From: Extensimonas perlucida
Lineage (GTDB): Bacteria; Pseudomonadota; Gammaproteobacteria; Burkholderiales; Burkholderiaceae_C
Direction of reading: 5' to 3'
Length of the DNA: 64,000 nt
NCBI RefSeq assembly: GCF_007655255.1
Contig: NZ_VMYE01000008.1
Coordinates: 62,001 to 126,000 of the forward strand
In this document: positions 7,283 to 15,478 of the stretch, piece after piece
How positions within the stretch are numbered: position 1 is the stretch's first letter
Layout of the letters: every line of letters starts with the position of its first letter
Translations under genes and position numbers: made by a program
The notes under the pieces: model-generated
Seen by the model: the letters and a program-made list of their open reading frames with translations, nothing else
What the model was told of the DNA's origin: nothing
Databases searched by the model: none

Positions 7283-7873
7283 TCAAGGCGATAGTCTGGT
7301 GGTCAGAGCGCCACGTCCGTGCGGACGTGATCCTGAATGCTCATACCCGTAGTACCGAGCCAGCACGCCGAGTGCCGCGACCAGGATGCCTTTGGCCTCG
7401 TTTTTCTCGACTCGCTTGCCGTTCCAGCCATCGCGCAATGCCCAATCGCGGATCGACATCTGCAGCCCGGCCACATACCAGAGCGCCGATCCCGCCGGGC
7501 TGCCACTGCCGCCCACGGCATCCAGTGCCTCCCGCACCGAGCGGGCAGCGCCGGCGTTCTTCTCGACCATCATCTGCCCAGGCGCTGTACCACCCGGCAG
7601 ACCATCGAGCTTGGGACTGGCGACACCGCTGCCAAACGCCCGCGCGAAGTCCTGCGAGAACTGCTGCCCGGCATCGTGCATCGCGCCGGTGATGCTGCCG
7701 TTCCTGAGCATCAGCGCCAGCGTGTCCACGGTGCGGTAGTGGTCAACCGGCTTCTGGTCATCGTCCTCCTCGCGCACGTAGCGGATCACACTGCCGTCCG
7801 GGCGGATGTGCTCCTCGCCGATGCGTGGCTTCTTCTCGGCACGTGCCTTGGCGCGTTGCGTCTTCTTGGTCAT
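7283..7873 (-). CDS. phage hypothetical protein
   Basis: The product is 196 aa. ATG 7873 (CTCGGGGAGG upstream) is preferred over an in-frame earlier start. The N-terminus is strongly basic (TKKTQRAKARAEKKPR), the centre is glycine-rich and the C-terminal helix contains GVLARYYGYEH. The shape is compatible with a DNA-binding phage regulator or packaging accessory, but I do not recognise the family. It is the last gene of the minus-strand replication operon and is followed by a good terminator. The start overlaps the preceding gene by ATGA. Confidence 0.6.
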   Translation of the reverse strand: MTKKTQRAKARAEKKPRIGEEHIRPDGSVIRYVREEDDDQKPVDHYRTVDTLALMLRNGSITGAMHDAGQQFSQDFARAFGSGVASPKLDGLPGGTAPGQMMVEKNAGAARSVREALDAVGGSGSPAGSALWYVAGLQMSIRDWALRDGWNGKRVEKNEAKGILVAALGVLARYYGYEHSGSRPHGRGALTTRLSP

Positions 7874-8238
7874 GGCCGTGCCTCCCCGAGTTGCCCGAGG
7901 GTCGCCAGCGCGCCGTCGCGGCTGCGTTGCACGGTGACACACCTCGGTGTCGTGGCGATCACCGTCCAGGTCTCACCATCGCCTCGGTCGATCACCTCGC
8001 CTTCGGCCCAAGGTGTGCTCTTGCGGGAAGCCGCAGTACGCGCACCGTAGAGCTTGGTGGCGATACCGGACAGAAACGCCCGATCCCACTCATCAAAGAT
8101 CTCGTCCAGCGGCACAACGACGATGCCTTGTTTGTGCCAGGCCGCCGCACGCATCGCGCGCAGTTCGTCGCTGCTGGCGGGTGACGCTGGCGCCAGGCGC
8201 CCGAGGGCGCAGGGGATGGAAGCGGTGCTGGTTCTCAT
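7870..8238 (-). CDS. phage hypothetical protein
   Basis: The product is 122 aa, with no membrane segment. The centre (KQGIVVVPLDEI..EWDRAFLSGIATKLYG) and the C-terminal beta-rich part (GDGETWTVIATTPRCVTVQRS) suggest a small folded domain. I recognise no function. Both ends overlap neighbours by ATGA, so it is part of the coupled operon downstream of the RuvC-like resolvase. Confidence 0.55.
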   Translation of the reverse strand: MRTSTASIPCALGRLAPASPASSDELRAMRAAAWHKQGIVVVPLDEIFDEWDRAFLSGIATKLYGARTAASRKSTPWAEGEVIDRGDGETWTVIATTPRCVTVQRSRDGALATLGQLGEARP

Positions 8239-8702
8239 GCCACACCCCCTTGGGCCATCGCCCAGTCCAGCAGCGCCAGCGCATCAGCGTGGTTGTCGTC
8301 GACCGGATCAAAGCCGCGCGCCTTGGACGCCGCGATCATCTCCGCCTTGCCGGCGTTGCCCTTGCCGGTGGCGTGCTTCTTGATCGTGCCCACCGGCACA
8401 CCTTGATACGGGATCTGGTGGTGTTCGCACCAGGCCGTCAGGTGCGCCATGAAGCCGCCGTAGGCATGGGCCGCATCGACACCCGCGTGTTTCCTGACTT
8501 CCTCAAACACCACCCAGTTGAGCCCATCGGCACACTGCTTGATGTCGGTGAGCCAGCGCTTGAAGCGCAGGTATCTCATTCCGCCACCTTCGAAGCGCTG
8601 CGGCTTGAAGGATTCGCTGCCGCCGCTGATGAGTCCGTCGCGGCTGACCAAGGCCCAGCCGGTGGTCGTGCCCAGGTCCAGGGCCAGAATGCTCGTGTTC
8701 AT
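8235..8702 (-). CDS. RuvC-like Holliday junction resolvase of phage type
   Basis: The product is 155 aa. ATG 8702 has GAGGAGG upstream. The RNase-H fold acidic residues are in place: D9 in ALDLGTTTGWA, E67/E68 in VVFEEVRKH, and D136/D140 in PVDDNHADALALL. The length fits phage RuvC-like resolvases, which cut branched DNA before packaging. It is coupled by 4-bp overlaps to both neighbours in the replication operon. Confidence 0.8.
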   Translation of the reverse strand: MNTSILALDLGTTTGWALVSRDGLISGGSESFKPQRFEGGGMRYLRFKRWLTDIKQCADGLNWVVFEEVRKHAGVDAAHAYGGFMAHLTAWCEHHQIPYQGVPVGTIKKHATGKGNAGKAEMIAASKARGFDPVDDNHADALALLDWAMAQGGVA

Positions 8703-9274
8703 TTCCGACCTCCTCGCCACGCTTTACTGCCTTTGGCCACCGGCACACCCATCCGGTGATGCTGTTCGCAGCGGCGATTGATCGCACTGGCTTTCAGGCC
8801 GGTCTTGACGAGGAAGGTGGCACCGCAGTCTGGGCAGTGGCTTTCCCAATGCAACAAGATCGTCGGCTGCCCGTTGGCCTTGGTATGGGGTGTGCAGTCG
8901 ACCAACACATAGCGCTGGCCTTCAAGCATCAAGACAGTGCCAATTTCAGGGCAGCGGGCAAAGGCAATCCGATGCACAGCCTGGAGCTTTGCAGGACCAC
9001 GGTTTAACACCAGGGGGGATTTACTCCCCCCCTGGTGTAAACCAGGGGGGTGTTTGCAGTGGTGGTCCTCAAATGCCGTAAGTCCTTGTCGTTGTTGGGT
9101 TTTCATGGTCTTGCACATCCTCTGCAGGTCATGAGGACGGTTACTGCACATCCTCTGCAAGCTGTTGATTTCCTTGATAGTTGCGTTTTGGAGGTTTGAA
9201 GGCTTGCAAAAAACCTCCGAGCTTTTGCAGCGTTCGGGGCCGTTTTTCAGAGGCGGATGGACGAGGTTTTTCAT
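8699..9274 (-). CDS. phage zinc-ribbon protein, unknown
   Basis: The product is 191 aa starting MKNLVHPPLK, with AGGAGG 9 bp upstream. The N-terminal half is rich in K, N, Q and C and poorly conserved-looking. The C-terminal half is a folded domain with a zinc ribbon-like CPDCGATF and later RRCEQHH. A G/C-rich hairpin (9008-9037) lies inside the gene. A role in the replication operon is likely from context only. Confidence 0.5.
   Translation of the reverse strand: MKNLVHPPLKNGPERCKSSEVFCKPSNLQNATIKEINSLQRMCSNRPHDLQRMCKTMKTQQRQGLTAFEDHHCKHPPGLHQGGSKSPLVLNRGPAKLQAVHRIAFARCPEIGTVLMLEGQRYVLVDCTPHTKANGQPTILLHWESHCPDCGATFLVKTGLKASAINRRCEQHHRMGVPVAKGSKAWRGGRK
9008..9050. repeat. G/C-rich hairpin plus third half-copy inside a CDS
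   Basis: CACCAGGGGGGA (9008-9019) pairs with TCCCCCCCTGGTG (9025-9037) around a TTTAC loop. A further ACCAGGGGGG follows at 9041-9050. The structure falls inside the zinc-ribbon gene and has no T tract. Confidence 0.55.
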
Positions 9275-11433
9275 GGCTGGACGTCCTCCTGATAGACCCA
9301 CACGTTCGGGTTCTCGACCGGCAGATGCACCCCGGTCTGCGGGCAGACGTAGTGGGTCGGCAGCACCAGAAGATTCGTCTCGGTGACCTCACCGCTGACC
9401 GGATCGGGCTCGCCCAGGGGCCGCTTGATGCGCATGTCCTCGACGCACAGGTAGCCGTGTTTGCTGCCTTTGCAGGACGGCAGACCATAGTCCTGGGCGT
9501 TGCGGAAGAACTTGATGTAGCCCTGGGCGGCGAGCACCGCGATGCGCTCACTAATGCTGCGCATGCCACCGAGCCCGCCCTTGTTCTCGAAGGTCTTGGC
9601 AAAGAGGCTGGAGAGGTAGCAACGCCCGGCGGCTGCCTCATCGAAGATCATCTGCAGGATCACATCGCGCTTGCGCCGGCGCTCCGCATCGAGCTTGGCG
9701 CCGTAGTCCTGCATCGCCAGGCGCACGCTGGGGTTGATCTCGCGCCACTCGCCCTCGATCTTGTCGATGTGCTTTTGCGGGATGGCCGCGCCGTTGCGAA
9801 GCTCGAAGATCAGGTCGCGCGGCGTGCGGGTCTCGTCGGGACGGAACAGCAGCATCCCGGTCGAGTAGTAGCCGCGCAGACTGCCGGCCCCGGCCAAGGC
9901 CTGGAAGGGGTCTTCCTCGAACTGCTTCTTGCCGAGTTTGCGGGTGTGGTGCACCAGGATGATGCCGGCACTGGGATTGACCGCATCGCGCAGACGCTCG
10001 ACCCGCTGCGACAGGAAGTAGAGCATCGCCGCGTTGTCGTTCTCGCTGGCCTGACCCTCGCCGCCGTCGAAGACGTTGCGGATCGGATCGATGGCGATCA
10101 CATCCGGCGGTGATCCGTTGAAGGCGCGCTCCATTGCCGGAATCACCTGCGCCAACCCCTCGTCGTTGAGGATCAGGCGCAGCTGCGGTGTGGCCACGAA
10201 GTGCGTGCGCGCATCCAGGACGCGGCTGGGCGGCAGCGCAATGCCCTTCACCCGTTCGCGCAGGTAGTGGTACTGCACCTCGGCCTGCAGGTAAAAGACG
10301 CGCAGCGGACGGCTCGGGCGCATGCCCAGGAACGCCGCACCACCGGCCATGTGGGTGAGCCAAGACAAGAGGAAATCGCTCTTGCCCACCTTGGGCGCAC
10401 CGCCAAAGACCAGCATCCCGCCCGGGGTAAGCACGCGCGGCTCGATCAGATCCGGCGGCAGGGGCGAATCGTCATCAAGCAGATGGCCCAGGCTGTAAGT
10501 CGGCAAGAGGCTCGGCGCCGCCTTGACGATGCGCCGCTCGCCGGTGTCGAGGAAGGCCTGCACGTCGAACCCTTCCTCCACGGCATCGGCCACATCCCAG
10601 CCAGTCGGCCGATCCGTGGGCGGCACCAGGATAGCGACTGACACCGCACCGGCACTGACGCAGGCCCGCGCGGCGGCCTCGGCATAGTCCCAGCCGGGCG
10701 CATCGCGATCTGGCCAGATCAGCACGGCCTTGCCCGCCAGCGGACGCCAGTCGGTTTTGTCGATGGGCGCCTTGGCGCCGTTCATCGCCGTGGTGGCGGT
10801 GATGCCCATGCGGATCAGGGCGTCGGCGCACTTCTCGCCTTCGACCAGGATCACGCTGTCGGCGCGCGAGACATCGGGCAGGTTGTAGAGCGGCCGGGGA
10901 TCAGGGGCGCGGCACATGCGGGCGCGTACATCCCAGGGGCGGAACTCCTTCTTGCCGGGCTCCGGGTCGTAGCGATAGACGCAGGCGATCAGCTCGCCCG
11001 ATGCGCTGAGGTAGTCCCACTTGGCGGTGTGCGGCCCGAGTGCATCAATTGGCACCTCCGAGCGAGTGGGCATCGGCGTGGCCAGCGAGCGGCCCACCAG
11101 CCGGGCGGCGGTTTCCATCACGGCAGCGAAGTCGCGCTTGGTGTCGAGTCCGTGGTGGATGGCAATCGCGTCGAAGACGTCACCGCCCTCACCGGTGGCG
11201 TGGTCGTGCCACAGACCGGCCTTGTCGCCATCGAGCGCAATCTCCAGGCTATCGCCCGCCTCGCCCTGGATGTTGCCGATCAGGAACTTGTTGCCACGGA
11301 TCTTGCCGGCCGGAAACAGTGCCATCAGCACCGCTGGAAGCCGCGCCAGCAGTTCACGTTTGAGCTCATCGCGCTGAGCGTTGAGGTCCACAGGACCGCC
11401 TGCGGCGGGTGGAATGTCGTTGAAATCAAGCAT
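9271..11433 (-). CDS. TOPRIM primase fused to RepA/RecA-like helicase domain
   Basis: The product is 720 aa. A TOPRIM domain is marked by VILVEGEKCADAL (E198, E200) and WPDRDAPG (D242, D244). A RecA-fold ATPase follows with Walker A GGAPKVGKSDF (K351) and Walker B-type VIAIDPIRN; the C-terminus is a winged-helix-like region. This architecture (primase plus AAA_25/RepA ATPase) is a phage or plasmid replicative primase-helicase. It would unwind and prime DNA at the phage origin. It overlaps its upstream neighbour by 8 bp and is coupled by ATGA to the next gene. Confidence 0.85.
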   Translation of the reverse strand: MLDFNDIPPAAGGPVDLNAQRDELKRELLARLPAVLMALFPAGKIRGNKFLIGNIQGEAGDSLEIALDGDKAGLWHDHATGEGGDVFDAIAIHHGLDTKRDFAAVMETAARLVGRSLATPMPTRSEVPIDALGPHTAKWDYLSASGELIACVYRYDPEPGKKEFRPWDVRARMCRAPDPRPLYNLPDVSRADSVILVEGEKCADALIRMGITATTAMNGAKAPIDKTDWRPLAGKAVLIWPDRDAPGWDYAEAAARACVSAGAVSVAILVPPTDRPTGWDVADAVEEGFDVQAFLDTGERRIVKAAPSLLPTYSLGHLLDDDSPLPPDLIEPRVLTPGGMLVFGGAPKVGKSDFLLSWLTHMAGGAAFLGMRPSRPLRVFYLQAEVQYHYLRERVKGIALPPSRVLDARTHFVATPQLRLILNDEGLAQVIPAMERAFNGSPPDVIAIDPIRNVFDGGEGQASENDNAAMLYFLSQRVERLRDAVNPSAGIILVHHTRKLGKKQFEEDPFQALAGAGSLRGYYSTGMLLFRPDETRTPRDLIFELRNGAAIPQKHIDKIEGEWREINPSVRLAMQDYGAKLDAERRRKRDVILQMIFDEAAAGRCYLSSLFAKTFENKGGLGGMRSISERIAVLAAQGYIKFFRNAQDYGLPSCKGSKHGYLCVEDMRIKRPLGEPDPVSGEVTETNLLVLPTHYVCPQTGVHLPVENPNVWVYQEDVQP

Positions 11434-11938
11434 GGGAAGTTTCTCCAGAAGTGTTCAAAGGGGTGGCCGCGCAGGGGATCGCCGCGCAAGGACCAATGGC
11501 GCTGCTGCGCACGGTCTCGTGGCTGGCGGCAATGCCGGGATCAGGGTCTGGGGCCAGGACGTGAGCCTTGATCGGCACCCTCATGGGTACTTTTTGCCAA
11601 TGCGCCTTCTCGTCGGCGAGGTAGCCGGCCTTGCGTGCCACGAAGCGCACGAAGTCCGGATGCAAGCCGACGAGGTCGCACCACAGGCCAAGGTCATCGC
11701 CGAGCACAAAGCGCCGGGCTTCGCGGCGCACGCTTCTGCCCAAGGACAGACAGTCACCGATGGCCCGCGCAATGACAGCAACCACCAGGCGTGACTCGGG
11801 TGTCACCAGGAAGGTGTGGCGGTTGAGCATCTTCTCGATGGGATGCACACCGACCAGCGGTTTGGGTGGCGACCAGCGCTCAACCCACACCGTCTGGGTG
11901 GCCCGGGCCGGTTTGCGGTGCTGGAAAGCGGTGCTCAT
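11426..11938 (-). CDS. phage hypothetical protein
   Basis: The product is 170 aa. ATG 11938 has GGGGAGG upstream and overlaps the preceding nuclease gene's stop by ATGA. The middle contains a hydrophobic-helical block (RLVVAVIARAIGDCLSLGRS) and an LWCDLVGLHPDFVRFVARK segment. There is no signal peptide and no recognisable catalytic motif. Its place between a Cas4-like nuclease and the primase-helicase suggests a replication accessory, by context only. Confidence 0.5.
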   Translation of the reverse strand: MSTAFQHRKPARATQTVWVERWSPPKPLVGVHPIEKMLNRHTFLVTPESRLVVAVIARAIGDCLSLGRSVRREARRFVLGDDLGLWCDLVGLHPDFVRFVARKAGYLADEKAHWQKVPMRVPIKAHVLAPDPDPGIAASHETVRSSAIGPCAAIPCAATPLNTSGETSHA

Positions 11939-12672
11939 GCCACACCTCCCCAGCAGCGCTGCGCGTAGGCACAGAACCGGCACTCGAAGTGATCCGCTTG
12001 GGCAAAGCTGCGTGGCAGCAACTCCCCGGCCTCGGTCGCCTGGATGACCCGTACCGCCCGGTCGGACATCTTTTGCGCCAAGGCGGCGTCGAACGGCACC
12101 AGCTCGGTGTAGATCTCCATCGAGTCGGCATTCACCGCCGTGAAGATCGCCGGGTTGTCATGCAGACCCAGATAGGTCTGGTAGATGGCAACCTGCGCGG
12201 CATAGACCGGTTTCGAGGCAGCCAGACCCTTCTTGGCGAGGTCGTTCCAGGACTTGCTGCCCAGCGCTTTGCACTCCCACAGCGCCGGGTAAGCAAAGCC
12301 CTCGGGGCCACCGACGAACACGCCGTCGCAGTGACCTTGCAACTTGCCGTCGGCCACCGAGAAGCCGAACTGCTGCCCGTCCTTGCCTTCGGTCTTCAGG
12401 ATGAAGCCCGCTGCACGCAGCCAGCCGACCATGGCGTCTTCCAAGCGATGGCCCCGCTCGAAGATGCGCAGGATGCGACCCGAGAAGCCCTTATCCGGAT
12501 CGACCGGCGCCTGGGCGTACTCGTACTGCAGCTGGCGCTCGCAAGCGACCCCGAGGCGCGAGGCCCCGAGGTACTGCCGGCGTGCCTGCTGTTGCTCGCG
12601 CGCCTGCAGCCCGGCATCGATCAAGGCCTCGAAGCGCTCGGAGAAGGTGGTGGTGGAATTGAAGTCCAGCAT
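11935..12672 (-). CDS. Cas4/RecB-like PD-(D/E)xK exonuclease with predicted 4Fe-4S cluster
   Basis: The product is 245 aa, starting at ATG 12672 in a TGATG overlap. The catalytic core is visible as D116 (GHCDGV) and E133-C-K135 (LWECKAL). Cysteine C44 and the C-terminal C231-x2-C234-x5-C240 reproduce the one-plus-three cysteine pattern of Cas4 and AddB-type iron-sulfur nucleases. No CRISPR array or cas genes are present, so it is a phage recombination or end-processing nuclease and not an adaptation protein. It is next to the helicase and SSB-like genes. Confidence 0.8.
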   Translation of the reverse strand: MLDFNSTTTFSERFEALIDAGLQAREQQQARRQYLGASRLGVACERQLQYEYAQAPVDPDKGFSGRILRIFERGHRLEDAMVGWLRAAGFILKTEGKDGQQFGFSVADGKLQGHCDGVFVGGPEGFAYPALWECKALGSKSWNDLAKKGLAASKPVYAAQVAIYQTYLGLHDNPAIFTAVNADSMEIYTELVPFDAALAQKMSDRAVRVIQATEAGELLPRSFAQADHFECRFCAYAQRCWGGVA

Positions 12673-13112
12673 CACACCCTCCCTGCGGCTGGCAGTGCCG
12701 CCGTCGTTTCGTAAGGCTCAAGGCCCCGCACGGCTGGGTATTTGCTCGCCTCGTGGTGCGCGACCATCGTTTCGGTCCAGGCCGTCACGATGGCCTCGAT
12801 CACCGCCAAGGCTTCCGTCTCGCTGTAGTGACCCAAGGGCTTGTCGAAGCCGATCTCACCAGCCGCCTCGCCGAAGAAGCGCAGGCACTGGCGCATCGCC
12901 GCTTGCTCGAATTCAGTCGGATCAACCATGAGCACGTCCTCCAGCTTCGGATCGGTCTTGAGCCAGGCGGTGTAGCGCGCATGGAATGCGTCCTGGCACC
13001 GCCGGCTGCAGAACGTCCAGTCCATCGGGTACCGACGTGGTTCGCCCAGCTTGAAGCGGTTGTCGCTGTGGCCCAGGCCACGCGCGTGTCGTGTGCAGAT
13101 GAGGCATTTCAC
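12672..13112 (-). CDS. phage zinc-finger protein (DUF6511-like)
   Basis: The product is 146 aa with a GTG start at 13112 in a GTGA overlap with the helicase stop; GAGGAGG lies upstream. The N-terminal treble-clef-type finger (CLIC at 3-6, then FCSRRC about 30 residues later) precedes a helical domain (AMRQCLRFFGEAAGEIGFDKPLG). I recall this as the DUF6511 phage family; that name is tentative. It probably binds nucleic acid within the replication module. Confidence 0.65.
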   Translation of the reverse strand: MKCLICTRHARGLGHSDNRFKLGEPRRYPMDWTFCSRRCQDAFHARYTAWLKTDPKLEDVLMVDPTEFEQAAMRQCLRFFGEAAGEIGFDKPLGHYSETEALAVIEAIVTAWTETMVAHHEASKYPAVRGLEPYETTAALPAAGRV

Positions 13113-14818
13113 GCCACCTCCTCGGCAAACATCTCGTGCTGGGCACGGGCAGCACCGGCCCCCATCACCAGACGCTGGATGGCGCGTTTGTTGAACTGGA
13201 AGGACATCAGCACCGAGGCCTGGTAGCGCGACAGACCAAAGTCCGTGCGCATCTCAGGCGGCAGGTACTGCAGCTGCTTGTCGGTGGCCGGCTGCTTGAG
13301 CCAGTGCCGGCTCTTGTGCGCGGAATCCTCAGACTCATGTTCGTTGAGCCAGTCATCAGCCTTGGCCAGACATACCGTGCGGTCACCTACGGCCAGCAGG
13401 TGGGGCCGATAGCCCTTGGCCCCGCCCACGGCGTACCACTGCCCCTCCAGGTAGAAGACGCCACCCCAGGCGTTGAAGCCCGTGGCCATCAGGGTGTCGT
13501 CCATGCCGAAGAGATCGCACCACAGGAAGTTCGAGCGACTGAGCAGATCGATCTCGCTCATCACGAAGTCTTCCAGCGGCGTGCGCGTCTTCGCCAGCGG
13601 CGTGCGGGGAACATCCTCGGGCCACTCGTAGCCGCACAGCGCACAGGTATCGGCCGAGGCCGGCACCTCGGCACCGCAGTCAGGGCAATCCTTGAAGCGG
13701 GGTTCTAGTACTGGCTTACCTTCGAGCTTGGCGGTCTGCTCCAGGCTGCCGTGCATCAAGGTGGCGGTGCCGAAATCCAGCACCACGCAGTCGGTCTTGA
13801 CCACGCCGGGGAATTCCTCCGGATCGACCGTGCGCAGCCCCCGGCCCACCATCTGGATCAGCGTGGACTTGTAGGAACTGGGGCGCAGCAGCACCACGCA
13901 GCTGGTGGGGGTGTAGTCGTAGCCCTCAGTGAGCACCGCGACGTTGACCAATACCTGCACATCGCCAGTTTCATAGGCCGCCAGGCAGGCTTTGCGCTCG
14001 GCATCGGGCAGCTCGCCATGGATCAACCCGGCTGGCACACCGGCGGCATTGAAGGCCACGCAGACATCCAGGGCGTGGGCCACCGTCGAGCAGAACACAA
14101 TGGTCTTGCGACCGGCGGCTTTCTCCTTCCACTGCGCAACCACGGCCTCGTTGATCACCGCCTTGTTGAGGATGCTCGCGACCTCGTTCATGTCGAAGTC
14201 GTCGGCGGTGCGGCGCACCTTGCCCAGGGCTTCCTGGGCACCGACGTCCAGAACGAAGGTGCGCGGTGGCACCAGGTGCCCGGCGGCGATCATCTCCCCC
14301 AGGGTGATCTGGTCGGCGACGTTGCTGAAGACTTCGCGCAGGCCCGTGCCATCGCCCCGGTTGGGGGTGGCGGTCAGGCCCGCGAGCAGCAGTTTCGGGT
14401 TCTTCTGCTGGGCACGCTCGATCACGGCCCGGTAGCTCGGGGAGGTCGCGTGGTGCGCCTCATCGATCACCAAGAGATCCAGGGTCGGGATCTGCTCGAG
14501 ATTGGCCTTGCGCGACAGGGTCTGCACCATGGCGAAGGTGGCGTGGCCCTGCCACGATTTCTCATTGGCATCGACCACCGAGGTGGTGAGCGTCGGGTTC
14601 ACCCGCGAGAACTTGGCGCGGTTTTGCCCGGTGAGCTCGGTACGGTGCGCAAGAATGCAGGCCTTGGCATCGGGCTCGGTCAGCACCCGGCCGGTGACGG
14701 CCGAGAGCATGATGGTCTTGCCCGACCCGGTCGGGGCGACAGCCAGCGTGTTGCCGTGCTGACCGAGCGCCGCCAGCGTGCGCTCGACCAGTTGGGTTTG
14801 TCGGGGACGCAGCATCAT
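13109..14818 (-). CDS. SF2 DEAD/DEAH-box helicase (phage)
   Basis: The product is 569 aa. Walker A APTGSGKT lies at about 28-35, DEAH at about 119, and the second RecA domain has VLTEGYDYT and QMVGRGLR motifs. A zinc ribbon (CPDCGAEV.. then CALCGYEW) follows at about 375-395. The overall layout matches phage UvsW/RadD-like helicases that remodel replication and recombination intermediates. Two adjacent ATGs follow GGGGAGG; the first is used here. It is coupled to the downstream finger protein by a 4-bp overlap. Confidence 0.87.
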   Translation of the reverse strand: MMLRPRQTQLVERTLAALGQHGNTLAVAPTGSGKTIMLSAVTGRVLTEPDAKACILAHRTELTGQNRAKFSRVNPTLTTSVVDANEKSWQGHATFAMVQTLSRKANLEQIPTLDLLVIDEAHHATSPSYRAVIERAQQKNPKLLLAGLTATPNRGDGTGLREVFSNVADQITLGEMIAAGHLVPPRTFVLDVGAQEALGKVRRTADDFDMNEVASILNKAVINEAVVAQWKEKAAGRKTIVFCSTVAHALDVCVAFNAAGVPAGLIHGELPDAERKACLAAYETGDVQVLVNVAVLTEGYDYTPTSCVVLLRPSSYKSTLIQMVGRGLRTVDPEEFPGVVKTDCVVLDFGTATLMHGSLEQTAKLEGKPVLEPRFKDCPDCGAEVPASADTCALCGYEWPEDVPRTPLAKTRTPLEDFVMSEIDLLSRSNFLWCDLFGMDDTLMATGFNAWGGVFYLEGQWYAVGGAKGYRPHLLAVGDRTVCLAKADDWLNEHESEDSAHKSRHWLKQPATDKQLQYLPPEMRTDFGLSRYQASVLMSFQFNKRAIQRLVMGAGAARAQHEMFAEEVA

Positions 14819-14833
14819 GGTGATGGCCTCCCC

Positions 14834-15472
14834 TTACTGTGCCCAGGCGGGTTTGCCGCCAGGGACGCTGGAGGATGCCGGACGCGCTGCAGGCGCAGGC
14901 GGGGTGTAGCCCGGTGCAGCAACGGCCGCCGGTGCACCGGACTGGCCACCGCCCGGATTGCCCCTGGGTGCCACGCCCATGATCGCGGCGTAGTCCTTGT
15001 GATCGGGCTCGATCACCGACTTGATGGTGTTCTTATCCTCGCCCCGGCCGTCTTTCTCGATGTCGAAGCGGGCGACGAACTCCAGGCCTTCGAGGTCACC
15101 GAAGCCGCTGATGCGACGCGCGGCCTGGGCCTGCGGACTGTTGTCGCCGGGGTGGATGTTGCGGGCGCTATTCAAGGCCGCGCGCACGAAGGTGCGGCCC
15201 ATGTTTCCCCAGGTCGGGCCCTTGGCCGAATACAGGCCAATGTTCCACCACACCTTGCGGCGGGCGAACGGGCCTTCCATCACCACGCCCTCGCAGGCGA
15301 GATAGACGGCCCCCGTGTCATGGGACTGGGTCGCCCAGCCACCGGTCCAGCCCTGACTCGGGTCGTCGAAGCCGCCCGGCTTGATGCTCATGCGTACCCG
15401 GGCCAGCGTGCCCTTGGGGATCAGATCGAACGATTGCTGTTGGTCGGCGGTGTTGAAGTCAAAGAAACTCAT
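14834..15472 (-). CDS. phage single-strand DNA-binding-like protein
   Basis: The product is 212 aa. A beta-rich N-terminal domain (residues 1-165) is followed by a flexible Pro/Ala/Gly tail ending PGGKPAWAQ. This is the usual layout of phage recombination-associated or SSB-type proteins. Position between a RecA-fold ATPase and a helicase supports ssDNA binding, but the family was not confirmed. AGGAG lies 9 bp before the ATG. Confidence 0.55.
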   Translation of the reverse strand: MSFFDFNTADQQQSFDLIPKGTLARVRMSIKPGGFDDPSQGWTGGWATQSHDTGAVYLACEGVVMEGPFARRKVWWNIGLYSAKGPTWGNMGRTFVRAALNSARNIHPGDNSPQAQAARRISGFGDLEGLEFVARFDIEKDGRGEDKNTIKSVIEPDHKDYAAIMGVAPRGNPGGGQSGAPAAVAAPGYTPPAPAARPASSSVPGGKPAWAQ

Positions 15473-15478
15473 GGCGGA

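Noticed and set aside
9008-9037. rho-independent terminator
   Set aside because: The hairpin lies inside a coding region and has no T tract on either strand.
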